A stretch of DNA of 64,000 nt from Streptomyces amritsarensis. Its GTDB lineage: Bacteria; Actinomycetota; Actinomycetes; Streptomycetales; Streptomycetaceae. Positions 34,949-48,506 of the stretch are shown in pieces (positions within the stretch are counted from its first letter, which is position 1; the number at the start of each line of letters is the position of its first letter). The notes under the pieces were generated by a model, which did no database searches, was not told where the DNA came from, and saw only the letters and a program-made list of their open reading frames with translations. Location: assembly GCF_001953875.1 (NCBI RefSeq), contig NZ_MQUR01000001.1, forward strand, positions 62,039-126,038, read 5' to 3'. A program made the position numbers and the translations under genes.

Positions 34949-35420
34949 ATGCCGCCTGCGGCGGGCACCACGGTCGAGGGGGCGGCGGTGTTCCGCGGGG
35001 CGGCGCCCGACGGGGCCCTGCTCCGGCGGCTCGCGCCCGCCCTCGGGCTGCACGGCGGACCTGTTCGCGGCGGCCGGGGTGGCCGTCCCCGACGACCTGG
35101 CGCCACTGGACCCCGGCGCCGGATCGGGCGTTCCCACCCTCGTGCGGCACGCGCCGGCGCTGGCGCCCGAGCAGCGTGAGGCCCTGCGAGCGTTCGCGGA
35201 GTCCCTGCCCCGGGAGGCGGGCGCGCGGCCCGCTCCCCCGCCGCCGGCGTACGAGGACTACCCCGCCGGCGTCGCGCCGCTGCCCGCCGCCGGGGGGCCG
35301 GAGCCTGCCGTCCACGGTGTGGCCGAGCTCGTCCGGGACGTACGCCGGCTGACGGCCGACCGGTTGCGGCAGGTCCTCGACCTCGCGGAGGCGACGCGGG
35401 GCGGGGCCGGTCCCGGTGGG
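34949..35420 (+). pseudogene. Frameshifted remnant of a Streptomyces helix-turn-helix regulator family gene
   Basis: Frame one (ATG 34949) encodes VEGAAVFRGAAPDGALLRRL and then ALGLH. At about 35052 the homologous reading moves to another frame and continues TADLFAAAGVAVPDDLAPLD, LVRHAPALAPEQREALRAF and ESLPRE. A Pro-rich stretch follows, then AELVRDVRRLTADRLRQVLDLAE. From memory, this matches the two ends of a Streptomyces HTH regulator family with the central segment missing. So there is a frameshift (two bases lost or one gained within CTGCACGGCGG) plus an internal deletion. The second frame has no stop until 35735. A sequencing error could explain the shift but not the missing middle. Confidence 0.6.
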
Positions 35421-35988
35421 GAACCCCCGCCCGGGTCCCGCGGAGAGGTCGGCCCGGCCACCGACCACGGCCAGGGCCAGGGCCCCGAACCCGGTCAAGG
35501 CGGGCGTTTTTCGGCCAGATCTCTCAAATCCTGTGAAACAGGGGTCACTCCCACCCCGCGGGGACGACGACCCTCCGTCTCCCGTACCCCCGCGCGGGTG
35601 GTTCCCGAGGGGCCTTGGAGACGGGTGGGACCGGTGTTCCGACCCCCTACGTCACGTAGTCCCGGCCGACTTGACGGAGCCCCGCCGGATGTCGAGCCGA
35701 GCCTTGGTATTGCCCGTTCCACTACGTACGAGTAGTTAACCAAGTGCGCGGATTGGGCGGGGTGAGAGTGGGAAGGGCTCCCCGGGTACACGTCGTACAC
35801 GCACGGCGCACCCGCCCACAAACCCTCTCCCCGCCACCCGAGTGAACGCGGACAGGAGCGGCCATGCCCGCAGCCCAGCCGTCTCTTGAGCGGCTAGAAA
35901 CAGAGCGAACAGAGCGTGCACTACCAGTCGTGATACCGGCTGGCCTGTTGTCACCGAGCCCTGCGAACTGCCCCCAGGTGATCCCATC
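35421..35988. promoter_or_regulatory. Upstream region of glgE
   Basis: No convincing gene. The stretch 35500-35740 is the least GC-rich part. It has a TTGACG at about 35673 that could be a -35 element, and a dyad ACTAC...GTAGT near 35719-35733. A perfect 9-bp tandem repeat AACAGAGCG occurs at 35899-35907 and 35908-35916, 73 bp before the glgE start. These are candidate control elements for the glgE-treS transcript and possibly for divergent glgP. Confidence 0.45.
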
Positions 35989-39698
<3,710 letters not shown>

Positions 39699-39730
39699 CC
39701 GGCACGGCCACAGGCGGACCACGCCTGGGC

Positions 39731-39771
39731 CAGGGGGCGGGCAGCTCGAACGGGTCAATCGCCCGCCCCTG
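39731..39771 (+). terminator. Imperfect hairpin between treS and mak
   Basis: Arms CAGGGGGCGGGC (39731-39742) and GCCCGCCCCTG (39761-39771) pair with one bulged G. It is a possible terminator or attenuator after treS that could uncouple mak-glgB from glgE-treS. Confidence 0.4.
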
Positions 39772-39876
39772 TACGGATCATCCTGACCCGACACTCGCAC
39801 ATGCCGGAGAAGCAACAGCCGCGCATCCGGGACACTCTGCGCATTCTGTGACGGCCCGGGGAAAGGACGCGACGCC

Positions 39877-41325
39877 ATGTCGGAGGCTGCATCCGCCCGG
39901 AGCCGGCTGACTGCCGACCGGGCCGCCGGGATCGCCCCGTTGGAACCGATGCTGCGGGCCTGGCTGCCCGCGCAGCGGTGGTTCGCGGGCAAGGGCCGGG
40001 CCATCAGCAGGCTCACGACCGTCTCGGCGGCCGACCTGCTGCCCCCCGGCTCCACTCCCGGACTGCTGCACGTGCTCCTCGACGTGGACGGGGACTGCTA
40101 CCAGCTGCTGCTGGGCATCCGCCCGTCCCTGCCCCCCGCCCTCGCGCCCGCCCTGATCGGCCACGCCGAGGACGGGCCGTACGCGGGCCGCGCGGTCTAC
40201 GAGGCCCTGGGCGACCCCCGGCTCGCCGCGATGCTGCTGGAGCGGCTGCGCTCGCCCGGCGTGCTCGGCCCGCTGCGCTTCGACCGGGATCCCGCCACAC
40301 CGGTCCCGGCCGGGCTGACGCCCCGGCCGCTGTCCGGTGAGCAGACGAACTCCTCCCTCATCTACGGAGATTCGTTCATCCTGAAGGTGTTCCGCCGCGT
40401 CGGCCCCGGCGTCAACCCGGACCTGGAGCTGCCCAGGGCGCTGGCCGCCGCGGGCTGCGCGCGGGTGCCCGCGCCCGTCGCCTGGTACGAGGCCGAGCCG
40501 CCCGGCGGGGACACGCTGACCCTGGGCGTGCTCCAGCCGTACCTGCGCGGCTCCGACGACGGCTGGCAGCTGGCGCTGCGCCGGCTCGGCTCCGGGGAGG
40601 ACTTCACCGCCGAGGCGCACGCGCTCGGCAGGGCGACCGCCGAGGTGCACAGCGCGCTCGCCGCGGCCCTGCCCACCGTCGCGCTCGGTCCGGAGCAGAC
40701 CGCCCGGCTGGCCGCCGGGATGACGGCGCGGCTGGCCGCCACCGCCCGGGAGGTGCCGGCGCTGCGGCCCTACGAGGTCGGGCTGCGGGGTGCCTTCGAC
40801 GCGCTGGCCGCGTCCCGCGGGACGGGGGTGGCCGCCCAGCGGATCCACGGGGACCTCCATCTGGGTCAGACCCTGCGCACCCTCGACGGCAGCTGGTCGT
40901 TGATCGACTTCGAGGGCGAGCCGGCCCGGCCCCTGGCCGACCGGCGCCGTCCCGAACCGGCGGTGCGCGACATCGCCGGGATACTGCGTTCCTTCGACTA
41001 CGCCGCCCGCTCGCACCGGCCGTTCGCACCCGCCTGGGCGGACGACTGCCGGGCCGCGTTCTGCGAGGGCTACGCCCGCACCACCGGCCGGGACCCGCGC
41101 GAGGATCCCGTACTGCTGCGGGCGTACGAGACCGACAAGGCGGTGTACGAGGCCCGCTACGAGTCCCGGCACCGCCCCGACTGGCTCCACGTCCCGATGG
41201 CCGCGATCCGGCGGCTCTCGGAGCCCGCGCGGCCCGCCCACCGCGTGCCGCCGACCCCGCCCGCCCTCTCCCCGCACCCGCACCCGCACCCCCATCCGAA
41301 GCCCCCGAGGAGGCCGCTCGCGTGA
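39877..41325 (+). CDS. mak: Maltokinase
   Basis: A 482-aa cytoplasmic aminoglycoside-phosphotransferase-fold kinase that makes maltose-1-phosphate from maltose and ATP for GlgE. An N-terminal cap domain (about 20-135; [14 protein letters not shown] is the Mak hallmark) precedes the kinase lobe. The catalytic loop is [10 protein letters not shown] (near 323-332) and the metal-binding motif is LIDFEGEP (near 342-349). The C-terminus is a His-Pro repeat ([13 protein letters not shown]), which is odd. ATG 39877 follows AAAGGA. The stop overlaps the glgB GTG (GTGA, 41322-41325). Confidence 0.95.
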   Translation: MSEAASARSRLTADRAAGIAPLEPMLRAWLPAQRWFAGKGRAISRLTTVSAADLLPPGSTPGLLHVLLDVDGDCYQLLLGIRPSLPPALAPALIGHAEDGPYAGRAVYEALGDPRLAAMLLERLRSPGVLGPLRFDRDPATPVPAGLTPRPLSGEQTNSSLIYGDSFILKVFRRVGPGVNPDLELPRALAAAGCARVPAPVAWYEAEPPGGDTLTLGVLQPYLRGSDDGWQLALRRLGSGEDFTAEAHALGRATAEVHSALAAALPTVALGPEQTARLAAGMTARLAATAREVPALRPYEVGLRGAFDALAASRGTGVAAQRIHGDLHLGQTLRTLDGSWSLIDFEGEPARPLADRRRPEPAVRDIAGILRSFDYAARSHRPFAPAWADDCRAAFCEGYARTTGRDPREDPVLLRAYETDKAVYEARYESRHRPDWLHVPMAAIRRLSEPARPAHRVPPTPPALSPHPHPHPHPKPPRRPLA

Positions 41326-43610
41326 GCGCCGCACGACAGCCGTCACCGACCGTCCGCGACGAAGCCGCAACCGCCCCGGCGGCGGCGAAGAAGCCACGCA
41401 CTCCCCGGGCCCGCCGCGCCGCCCCTGCGCACGGGGTCCGGCCGGCGCCGGCGCTCCCCGCCGGGGAACGGGCCCGGCTGCTGGAAGGCCGCCACCACGA
41501 CCCGCACGCGCTGCTGGGGGCGCGCACCCAGCGCGGCGGGGTGGCCTTCCGGGTGCTGCGCCCGCACGCCAAGGCGGTCACGGTCATCGCCAAGGGGCTG
41601 CGGGCCGAGCTCCACGACGACGGCGACGGGCTGTTCTCCGGGCTGCTGCCGCTGACCGCGGTGCCGGACTACCGGCTGCTGGTGGCGTACGAGAGCGACG
41701 AGATCGAGGTCCACGACCCCTACCGGTTCCTGCCCGCCCTGGGCGAGCTGGACCTGCACCTGATCGGCGAGGGCCGCCACGAGCGGCTGTGGACGGCGCT
41801 GGGCGCCCAGCCCATGGAGCACCAGGGTGTGGCCGGGACCCGGTTCACGGTGTGGGCGCCGAACGCGCAGGGGGTCCGGGTCTGCGGGGACTTCGCGTAC
41901 TGGGACTCCGTCGCCTACCCGATGCGCTCGCTCGGGTCGAGCGGCGTGTGGGAGCTCTTCCTGCCGGGCGTGGGTGCCGGAACGCTCTACAAGTACGACA
42001 TCACGCGCCCGGACGGCAGCCACACCCTGCGCGCCGACCCGATGGCCCGGTCCGCGGAGGTCCCTCCGGCGAACGCCTCCGTGGTCACGGCCTCGGAGTA
42101 CGAGTGGCAGGACGCGGAGTGGATGGCGCGGCGCGGCGCCCGCCCCCCGCACCAGGCCCCGTTCTCCGTGTACGAGCTGCACCTGGCGTCCTGGCGGCCC
42201 GGGCTCTCCTACCGCCAGCTCGCCGAGCAGCTCCCCTCGTACGTCAAGGAGCTGGGCTTCACCCACGTGGAGATGATGCCGGTCGCCGAGCATCCCTTCG
42301 GCGGCTCGTGGGGGTACCAGGTCACCGGCTTCTACGCGCCGACCTCGCGCATGGGCACCCCGGACGACTTCCGCTTCCTCGTGGACTCGCTGCACCGGGC
42401 CGGGCTCGGTGTGATCGTCGACTGGGTGCCCGCGCACTTCCCGCGGGACGACTGGGCGCTCGCGGAGTTCGACGGGCGGCCGCTGTACGAACACCACGAC
42501 CCGCGGCGGGCCTCCCACCCGGACTGGGGGACCCTGGAGTTCGACTACGGGCGCAAGGAGGTCCGCAACTTCCTCGTCGCCAACGCCGTCTACTGGTGCG
42601 AGGAGTTCCACGTGGACGGGCTGCGCGTGGACGCGGTGGCCTCCATGCTCTACCTGGACTACTCGCGGGGCGAGGGCGAGTGGGCGCCCAACGAGCACGG
42701 CGGGCGGGAGAACCTGGACGCGGTGGCCTTCCTCCAGGAGATGAACGCCACGGTGTACCGGCGCTGCCCGGGGGTGGTCACCATCGCGGAGGAGTCCACG
42801 GCCTGGAACGGCGTGACCCGGCCGACGGACGGCGGCGGGCTGGGCTTCGGCCTGAAGTGGAACATGGGCTGGATGCACGACACCCTGCGCTACATGTCGA
42901 AGGAGTCGGTGCACCGCAAGTACCACCACCACGACATGACCTTCGGGATGATCTACGCCTTCAGCGAGAACTACGTGCTGCCGATCTCGCACGACGAGGT
43001 GGTCCACGGCAAGCGCGCGCTGGTGTCGAAGATGCCCGGGGGCGACTGGTGGCAGCAGCGGGCGGCGCACCGGGCGTACCTGGGCTTCATGTGGGCCCAC
43101 CCCGGCAAGCAACTGCTCTTCATGGGGCAGGAGTTCGCGCAGGGGTCGGAGTGGTCGGAGGCCTCCGGGCCGGACTGGTGGCTGCTGGACTCCTCCTACG
43201 CGGCGGCCGGCGACCACCGGGGTGTGCGCGATCTCGTGCGGGACCTGAACCGGACGTACACGGCGACGCCGGCCCTGTGGGAGCGCGACACCGTGCCGGA
43301 GGGCTTCGCCTGGGTGGAGGCGGACGCGGCGGAGGACAACGTCTTCGCCTTCCTGCGGTACGCGCAGGACGGCTCGCAGCTGCTGGCGGTGTCCAACTTC
43401 TCGCCCGTGGTCCGGCACGGCTACCGGGTCGGGGTGCCGGAGGAGGTGCCGCTGTGGCACGAGGTCCTCAACACCGACCTGGAGGCCTACGGCGGCAGCG
43501 GGGTGCACCACGGGCAGCCGCTGCTTCCCGAGCCGGTGCCGGCCCAGGGCCGACCGGCGAGCCTGCGGATGACGCTGCCGCCGCTGGCGACGATCTGGCT
43601 CAGGCCCTAG
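41322..43610 (+). CDS. glgB: 1,4-alpha-glucan branching enzyme (GH13_9)
   Basis: A 762-aa cytoplasmic enzyme that introduces alpha-1,6 branches into the glucan made by GlgE. A basic, Pro/Ala-rich N-terminal extension (about 1-45) precedes the N1 domain, the CBM48 domain (about 165-260) and the barrel. Motifs: [22 protein letters not shown] (nucleophile Asp), [15 protein letters not shown] (acid/base Glu) and [12 protein letters not shown]. Full length for the family. The GTG at 41322 is coupled to mak. A strong terminator follows. Confidence 0.97.
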   Translation: MSAARQPSPTVRDEAATAPAAAKKPRTPRARRAAPAHGVRPAPALPAGERARLLEGRHHDPHALLGARTQRGGVAFRVLRPHAKAVTVIAKGLRAELHDDGDGLFSGLLPLTAVPDYRLLVAYESDEIEVHDPYRFLPALGELDLHLIGEGRHERLWTALGAQPMEHQGVAGTRFTVWAPNAQGVRVCGDFAYWDSVAYPMRSLGSSGVWELFLPGVGAGTLYKYDITRPDGSHTLRADPMARSAEVPPANASVVTASEYEWQDAEWMARRGARPPHQAPFSVYELHLASWRPGLSYRQLAEQLPSYVKELGFTHVEMMPVAEHPFGGSWGYQVTGFYAPTSRMGTPDDFRFLVDSLHRAGLGVIVDWVPAHFPRDDWALAEFDGRPLYEHHDPRRASHPDWGTLEFDYGRKEVRNFLVANAVYWCEEFHVDGLRVDAVASMLYLDYSRGEGEWAPNEHGGRENLDAVAFLQEMNATVYRRCPGVVTIAEESTAWNGVTRPTDGGGLGFGLKWNMGWMHDTLRYMSKESVHRKYHHHDMTFGMIYAFSENYVLPISHDEVVHGKRALVSKMPGGDWWQQRAAHRAYLGFMWAHPGKQLLFMGQEFAQGSEWSEASGPDWWLLDSSYAAAGDHRGVRDLVRDLNRTYTATPALWERDTVPEGFAWVEADAAEDNVFAFLRYAQDGSQLLAVSNFSPVVRHGYRVGVPEEVPLWHEVLNTDLEAYGGSGVHHGQPLLPEPVPAQGRPASLRMTLPPLATIWLRP

Positions 43611-43934
43611 CGAGCTCGTCCGGCGGACGGCTCGCCGTCGCGGAGAGCCGGGGCCCTCGCCACCCCCGTAGGCGAGGGCCCCATAGGAACCACGTACGGG
43701 AAGGGGTTCCGGTTCACATTCCGTGGAGGGCGTGTGAGGGGTATTGCGTCCCGGCGGGTTGGCTGGAACCGTACGCAGTACTGGATCTTCGAAGATCCCG
43801 GGGTGCACCGATTACCGGACAGTCGCCGGAAAACTCGCCAAAAGCCCCCTACTTCATAGGACGTTCCTACGAGGTATGGGCTTGTTTGTTTGGTCTGTAG
43901 GCGGCGCAGCCCGGCCACTTCTACGGTGTGCGGT
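43611..43934. promoter_or_regulatory. Gap with glgB terminator and promoter region of the XRE-like regulator
   Basis: After the terminator at 43650-43682, the remaining 250 bp is comparatively AT-rich, as expected for a promoter. A 5-bp dyad TAGGA-cgt-TCCTA lies near 43857-43869. No protein-like frame is seen. Confidence 0.45.
43650..43682 (+). terminator. Hairpin terminator after glgB
   Basis: Twelve-base perfect arms (GGGGCCCTCGCC at 43650-43661 and complement at 43671-43682) with a 9-nt loop, 40 bp past the glgB stop. Confidence 0.8.
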
Positions 43935-44618
43935 GTGCACTCCAGCCCGCCCTTCAATGCCCCCGCCGCGCGGCGCCTGCGCGCGGCCCTGGGCATGGCT
44001 CCCGGACATGTCGCCTACGGCCTTCGCGCCCAGTACGGACTCGTCGTCGCGCCCGAGACGGTGATGGCCTGGGAGCGTGGCGAGATATCACCGTCGTCCG
44101 TCGAGCTCACCGCGCTCGCGGGCGTGCTGTGGTGTTCGCCGGGTGAACTGCTCGCCGAGCCGGTCACGTTGCGCGAGCACCGGATGGCCCGGGGGCTGGC
44201 CGCGGACGAACTGGCCCGGCGGATCGGCCTGGAGACGAGCTCCTACCAGAAGATGGAGGACACCGGGCGCTGGAAGGGCAACGAGCGGCAGTCCGCCGCC
44301 CTCGCCACCGTGCTCGGTCTCACCCTGGCCCAGTTCGTGACGGCGACCGGCAAGCACGAGGAGCTGGCCGAGCTGCTGCGCAGCGCGGTCACCACGCGCT
44401 GGCAGGCGTACGTGAAGCCGCTCGGCAAGCTGCTGCCGATCCCCAAGCCGCACCTGGAGCGGACGCTGGACCGCTTGCACGGCGAGTACCAGTCGCGGAT
44501 GGTGGCGACGCTCAGCTGGGGCGGCGGCCAGGGCGAGGCCGGCAGCGGGGACGCGGGCCGGGAGTTCCTCACCGGGATCGTGGACCGCTTCTGGCAGCTC
44601 GCGGGCGGTGCGGCGTAG
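43935..44618 (+). CDS. XRE-like helix-turn-helix regulator with two HTH units
   Basis: A 227-aa cytoplasmic DNA-binding protein. Two successive HTH-like units are visible. The first, about 9-75, contains PETVMAWERGEISPSSVELTAL, typical of plant-type XRE anchors. The second, about 80-140, contains LREHRMARGLAADELARRIG, then SYQKMEDTGRW. The C-terminal half is helical (RSAVTTRWQAYVKPLGKLLP) and may bind a ligand or mediate dimerisation. GTG 43935 starts just before the first conserved segment; a start at 43890 is possible and neither has a good ribosome site. It follows glgB and could regulate glycogen genes, but that is only proximity. It converges with the small gene at 44632. Confidence 0.75.
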   Translation: MHSSPPFNAPAARRLRAALGMAPGHVAYGLRAQYGLVVAPETVMAWERGEISPSSVELTALAGVLWCSPGELLAEPVTLREHRMARGLAADELARRIGLETSSYQKMEDTGRWKGNERQSAALATVLGLTLAQFVTATGKHEELAELLRSAVTTRWQAYVKPLGKLLPIPKPHLERTLDRLHGEYQSRMVATLSWGGGQGEAGSGDAGREFLTGIVDRFWQLAGGAA

Positions 44619-44631
44619 CGCCCGCGAGCAC

Positions 44632-44853
44632 CTACGGCAGCGGCGCGTGGACCACGGAGGCCGGGGTGCCGGCGGCGGCCAGGTCCTGCCGGATCCGGTC
44701 GGCGGTCTTCCGGTCGGCCACCAGGACGGTCGGCGGGGCGGGGCACGAGGCGATCGCGGTCTTCAGGTGGCCCAGCGAGGCCTGGTACTCCTTCTCCTCG
44801 ACCGGGGCCGCTCCGCCGGCCTTGACGTGGAACACCTCGTACAGCCCGACCAT
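44632..44853 (-). CDS. Small hypothetical protein; true start unclear
   Basis: The ATG at 44853 gives 73 aa (VFHVKAGGAAPVEEKEYQ, PPTVLVADRKTADRIRQDLA). It looks like an alpha/beta domain with a C-terminal VLVADRKTADRI strand-helix. The same frame remains protein-like for about 20 codons upstream (DAYLNLRSTFLAQILTKQGG, to about 44915), yet contains no ATG, GTG or TTG until it runs into pfkA sequence. Either translation begins at 44853 and the protein is short, or the original start has been lost and this is a decaying gene. It lies downstream of pfkA on the same strand. Function unknown. Confidence 0.5.
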   Translation of the reverse strand: MVGLYEVFHVKAGGAAPVEEKEYQASLGHLKTAIASCPAPPTVLVADRKTADRIRQDLAAAGTPASVVHAPLP

Positions 44854-45022
44854 GCTGCCGCCCTGCTTGGTGAGGATCTGGGCGAGGAAGGTCGACCTGA
44901 GGTTGAGGTAGGCGTCGGCGCGACCCGTGCGGGCGGGGCGGCGGGGGCGGTTTGCGCCGCCCCGGAGCGGAGCGGCGCCTTCCGGTCGGTCCGGCGGAGA
45001 ACGGGGGCCGGAGGGCCCGCAT

Positions 45023-45046
45023 CGGCCGGGGCGCGGGTCCCGGCCG
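45023..45046 (-). terminator. Hairpin just after pfkA
   Basis: Eight-base arms (CGGCCGGG at 45023-45030, complement at 45039-45046) with an 8-nt loop, beginning 7 bp past the pfkA stop on the minus strand. Confidence 0.5.
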
Positions 45047-45052
45047 GGTGGG

Positions 45053-46078
45053 TCAGAAGACCGACTCGGCCTCGTACATGCGGTCCTCGGGGACCGTCTT
45101 CAGCTCGGTGACCGCGTCGGCGAGCGGGGCCATCACGATGTCGGTGCCGCGCAGGGCGGTCATGTTGCCGTACTCGCCGCGGTGGACCCCCTCCACGGCG
45201 TGCCAGCCGAAGCGGGTCGCGAGGACGCGGTCGTAGGCGGTGGGCGTGCCGCCGCGCTGGACGTGGCCGAGGATGACCGGGCGGGCCTCCTTGCCCAGGC
45301 GGTGCTCCAGCTCGATGGCGAGGCGGTTGCCGATGCCGGCGAAGCGCTCGTGGCCGTAGGCGTCGATCGCGCCCTTCTCGTACGGCATGGAGCCCTCGGC
45401 CGGGTGCGCGCCCTCGGCGACGCAGACGACGGCGAACTTCTTCCCGCGGGCGAAGCGTTCCTCGACCATCTTGACCAGCGCGTCCACCTCGAACGGGCGC
45501 TCCGGCAGGCAGATCCCGTGGGCGCCGCCGGCCATGCCGGACTCCAGGGCGATCCAGCCCGCGTGACGGCCCATGACCTCGACGACCATCACGCGCTGGT
45601 GCGACTCGGCGGTGGTCTTGAGCCGGTCGATGGCCTCGGTGGCGACCATGACGGCGGTGTCGAAGCCGAAGGTGCGGTCGGTGGAGGAGATGTCGTTGTC
45701 GATGGTCTTCGGCACGCCGACGACCGGCATCCCGGCGTCGGACAGCATCCGGGCCGCGGTCAGGGTGCCTTCGCCACCGATGGGGATCAGGGCGTCGATG
45801 CCGTAGCGGGTGGCGAGCTCCTGCGCGTTCTCGGCGGCCTCGTGGAGGCGGGCCCGCTCCATGCGCGCCGAGCCGAGGATGGTGCCGCCGCGGGCGAGGA
45901 TGCCGCTGACCGCATTGATGTCGAGGGGGCGGAAGTGGCCGTCGAGGAGGCCCTTGAAGCCGTCCTCGAAGCCGATGACCTCGTCCCCGTGGCCGACCAC
46001 GGCACGGTGTACGACCGACCGGATGACAGCGTTGAGGCCCGGGCAGTCTCCGCCTGCGGTGAGAACTCCGATACGCAT
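45053..46078 (-). CDS. pfkA: 6-phosphofructokinase
   Basis: A 341-aa cytoplasmic glycolytic kinase. GGDCPGLN (9-16), GGEGT (101-105), PKTIDND (123-129, catalytic Asp127) and MGRHAGW (169-175) are the expected motifs. Residue 104 is Gly, as in ATP-using enzymes, whereas residue 124 is Lys, as in pyrophosphate-using enzymes. This Gly104/Lys124 combination is the group III actinobacterial ATP-PFK pattern. ATG 46078 follows GGAG at ten bases and gives the exact family N-terminus. It is divergent from pta across 280 bp, so glycolysis and acetate genes share a control region. Confidence 0.95.
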   Translation of the reverse strand: MRIGVLTAGGDCPGLNAVIRSVVHRAVVGHGDEVIGFEDGFKGLLDGHFRPLDINAVSGILARGGTILGSARMERARLHEAAENAQELATRYGIDALIPIGGEGTLTAARMLSDAGMPVVGVPKTIDNDISSTDRTFGFDTAVMVATEAIDRLKTTAESHQRVMVVEVMGRHAGWIALESGMAGGAHGICLPERPFEVDALVKMVEERFARGKKFAVVCVAEGAHPAEGSMPYEKGAIDAYGHERFAGIGNRLAIELEHRLGKEARPVILGHVQRGGTPTAYDRVLATRFGWHAVEGVHRGEYGNMTALRGTDIVMAPLADAVTELKTVPEDRMYEAESVF

Positions 46079-46358
46079 CGTGCTGTGTCTCCTGCTCCTG
46101 GTCCTGCCGGGCCCTGCGGGTGGGTTGCGCGCGGCCCGCCCGCCGTCCATATGAAGGGCGTATTGGTGCCGCCTGTCCGATTGTTCCATGCCCGCCGGGC
46201 GGGGCGCGCGTTCCGAGCCACTCGCCCCGGAGGGCCTTCGGGCCCCGGGACCCGGCCTGACTTCCGGCGGGCGCCCTATCCATTGGCGGAGGTATTGTCA
46301 AGAGGGCAACCCAATCCCAAGCGGGTCGATCGACCACACGAAGAGACGGAGAGCACGC

Positions 46359-48449
46359 GTGACGCGCAGCGTGTACGTGACCGGCATCGAGCGGGGGGAC
46401 GGCCGACAGGTCGTCGAACTCGGGATCATGGAACTCCTGACGCGGCAGACCGGCCGGGTGGGCGTCTACCGGCCGCTGCTCCACGACGCACCCGACCGCC
46501 TCTTCGACCTGCTGAAAGCCCGCTACCGGATCGACCAGGACGCCTCGACGGCCTATGGCATGGAGTACCGCGAGGCCTCGGCGATCCTGGCCGAGAAGGG
46601 CACCGACGAGCTGGTCTCGCAGCTCGTCGACCGCTACCACCGGCTGGCCCGCGACTACGAGGTCGTGCTCGTCCTCGGCACCGACTACGCGGAGACCAAC
46701 CTCCCCGACGAGCTGGCGCTCAACGCCCGCCTCGCCAACGAGCTGGGCGCGGTCGTCGTCCCCGTCGTGGGCGGCACCAAGCGCCCCGCCGAGGCCGTGC
46801 GCGCCGAGGCCCGCAACGCCTACCGCGCGTACGAGAGCCTGGGCTGCCACGTCGTCGCGATGGTCGTCAACCGGGTGGCCGCGGAGGACCGCGACCTCAT
46901 AGCCGAGCGGCTGGCGGCCCGCCTCCCCGTGCCCTGCTACGTCCTGCCGGACGACAAGTCGCTGTCCGCCCCCACCGTCGCCCAGATCACCCGGGCGCTG
47001 GGCGGCGAGGTGCTCCTCGGCGACGAGGCGGGCCTGGCCCGCGACGCCCTGGACTTCGTCTTCGGCGGTGCGATGCTGCCGAACTTCCTCAACGCCCTGA
47101 CCCCCGGCTGCCTGGTCGTGACCCCCGGCGACCGCTCGGACCTCGTGGTCGGCGCGCTCGCCGCGCACGCCTCCGGCACCCCGCCGATCGCCGGGGTGCT
47201 GCTCACCCTGAACGAGCGGCCGACCGAGGACGTCCTGACGCTGGCCTCGAAGCTGGCGCCGGGCACGCCGGTGGTGTCGGTGGCCGGCAACAGCTTCCCG
47301 ACGGCCGCCGAACTCTTCTCGCTGCAGAGCCGGTTGAACTCCGCGACCCCGCGCAAGCTGGAGACCGCGCTCGGCCTCTTCGAACGCCACGTGGACACCG
47401 GCGAGCTGCGCGGCCTGCTCTCGGTGGCCCGATCGGAGCGCGTCACTCCGATGATGTTCGAGCACGAGCTGCTGGAGCGGGCCCGCTCCGACCGGCGCCG
47501 CGTCGTGCTGCCGGAGGGCGCCGAGGAGCGCGTGCTGCGCGCCGCGGACGTGGTGCTGCGCCGGGGCGTCTGCGACCTGACCCTGCTGGGCGAGGAGCAG
47601 GCGATCCTGAAGAAGGCCGGCGACCTCGGCGTCGACATCTCGGGCGCACAGCTCATCGACCCGGCGACCTCCCCGCTGCGGGAGGGTTTCGCCGAGTACT
47701 ACGCCGAGGTCCGCGCGCACAAGGGCATGACCGTCGAGCTGGCCCACGACGTCGTCACCGACGTCAACTACTTCGGCACGCTGATGGTCCAGCGGGGCCT
47801 GGCCGACGGCATGGTCTCCGGCTCGGTGCATTCCACCGCGGCCACCATCCGCCCGGCCTTCGAGATCATCAAGACCAAGCCGGAGGCGTCCATCGTCTCC
47901 TCGGTGTTCTTCATGTGCCTGGCCGACCGGGTCCTCGTGTACGGCGACTGCGCGGTCAACCCGGACCCGAACGCCGAGCAACTCGCCGACATCGCCGTCC
48001 AGTCGGCCACCACGGCCGCGGCGTTCGGCGTCGAGCCGCGGATCGCGATGCTCTCGTACTCGACCGGCACCTCCGGTTCGGGAGCGGACGTGGACAAGGT
48101 CCGCAAGGCCACGGAGACCGTCCGCGAGCAGCGACCCGACCTCGCGGTCGAGGGCCCGATCCAGTACGACGCGGCCGTGGAGCCCTCGGTGGCCGCGACG
48201 AAGCTGCCCGGGTCCGAGGTGGCCGGCCGCGCGACGGTGCTGATCTTCCCCGACCTCAACACGGGCAACAACACGTACAAGGCCGTGCAGCGTTCGGCCG
48301 GCGCGGTCGCGGTCGGCCCGGTGCTCCAGGGACTGCGCAAGCCCGTCAACGACCTCTCGCGCGGCGCCCTGGTCCAGGACATCGTCACCACCGTGGCCAT
48401 CACGGCCATCCAGGCGCAGGGCGCGCCGGGCCCCGCCGCGACCACCTGA
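46359..48449 (+). CDS. pta: Phosphate acetyltransferase (long form)
   Basis: A 696-aa cytoplasmic enzyme that interconverts acetyl-CoA and acetyl phosphate. An N-terminal CobB/dethiobiotin-synthase-like region (about 1-200) and a DRTGG domain (about 210-320) precede the catalytic PTA_PTB domain (about 370-690: VLPEGAEERVLRAAD, GMVSGSVHSTAATIRP, LSYSTGTSGSG, FPDLNTGNNTYKAVQR). GTG 46359 has GGAGAG seven bases upstream. It is followed 57 bp later by ackA, the partner that completes the acetate branch. The long form is usually regulated by NADH or pyruvate, but I see no direct evidence here. Confidence 0.95.
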   Translation: MTRSVYVTGIERGDGRQVVELGIMELLTRQTGRVGVYRPLLHDAPDRLFDLLKARYRIDQDASTAYGMEYREASAILAEKGTDELVSQLVDRYHRLARDYEVVLVLGTDYAETNLPDELALNARLANELGAVVVPVVGGTKRPAEAVRAEARNAYRAYESLGCHVVAMVVNRVAAEDRDLIAERLAARLPVPCYVLPDDKSLSAPTVAQITRALGGEVLLGDEAGLARDALDFVFGGAMLPNFLNALTPGCLVVTPGDRSDLVVGALAAHASGTPPIAGVLLTLNERPTEDVLTLASKLAPGTPVVSVAGNSFPTAAELFSLQSRLNSATPRKLETALGLFERHVDTGELRGLLSVARSERVTPMMFEHELLERARSDRRRVVLPEGAEERVLRAADVVLRRGVCDLTLLGEEQAILKKAGDLGVDISGAQLIDPATSPLREGFAEYYAEVRAHKGMTVELAHDVVTDVNYFGTLMVQRGLADGMVSGSVHSTAATIRPAFEIIKTKPEASIVSSVFFMCLADRVLVYGDCAVNPDPNAEQLADIAVQSATTAAAFGVEPRIAMLSYSTGTSGSGADVDKVRKATETVREQRPDLAVEGPIQYDAAVEPSVAATKLPGSEVAGRATVLIFPDLNTGNNTYKAVQRSAGAVAVGPVLQGLRKPVNDLSRGALVQDIVTTVAITAIQAQGAPGPAATT

Positions 48450-48506
48450 GCCCCGGCCCCTCCCCCTTCTCCCCTTCACCGCCCGCGACAAGGAAAGACC
48501 CCCATC

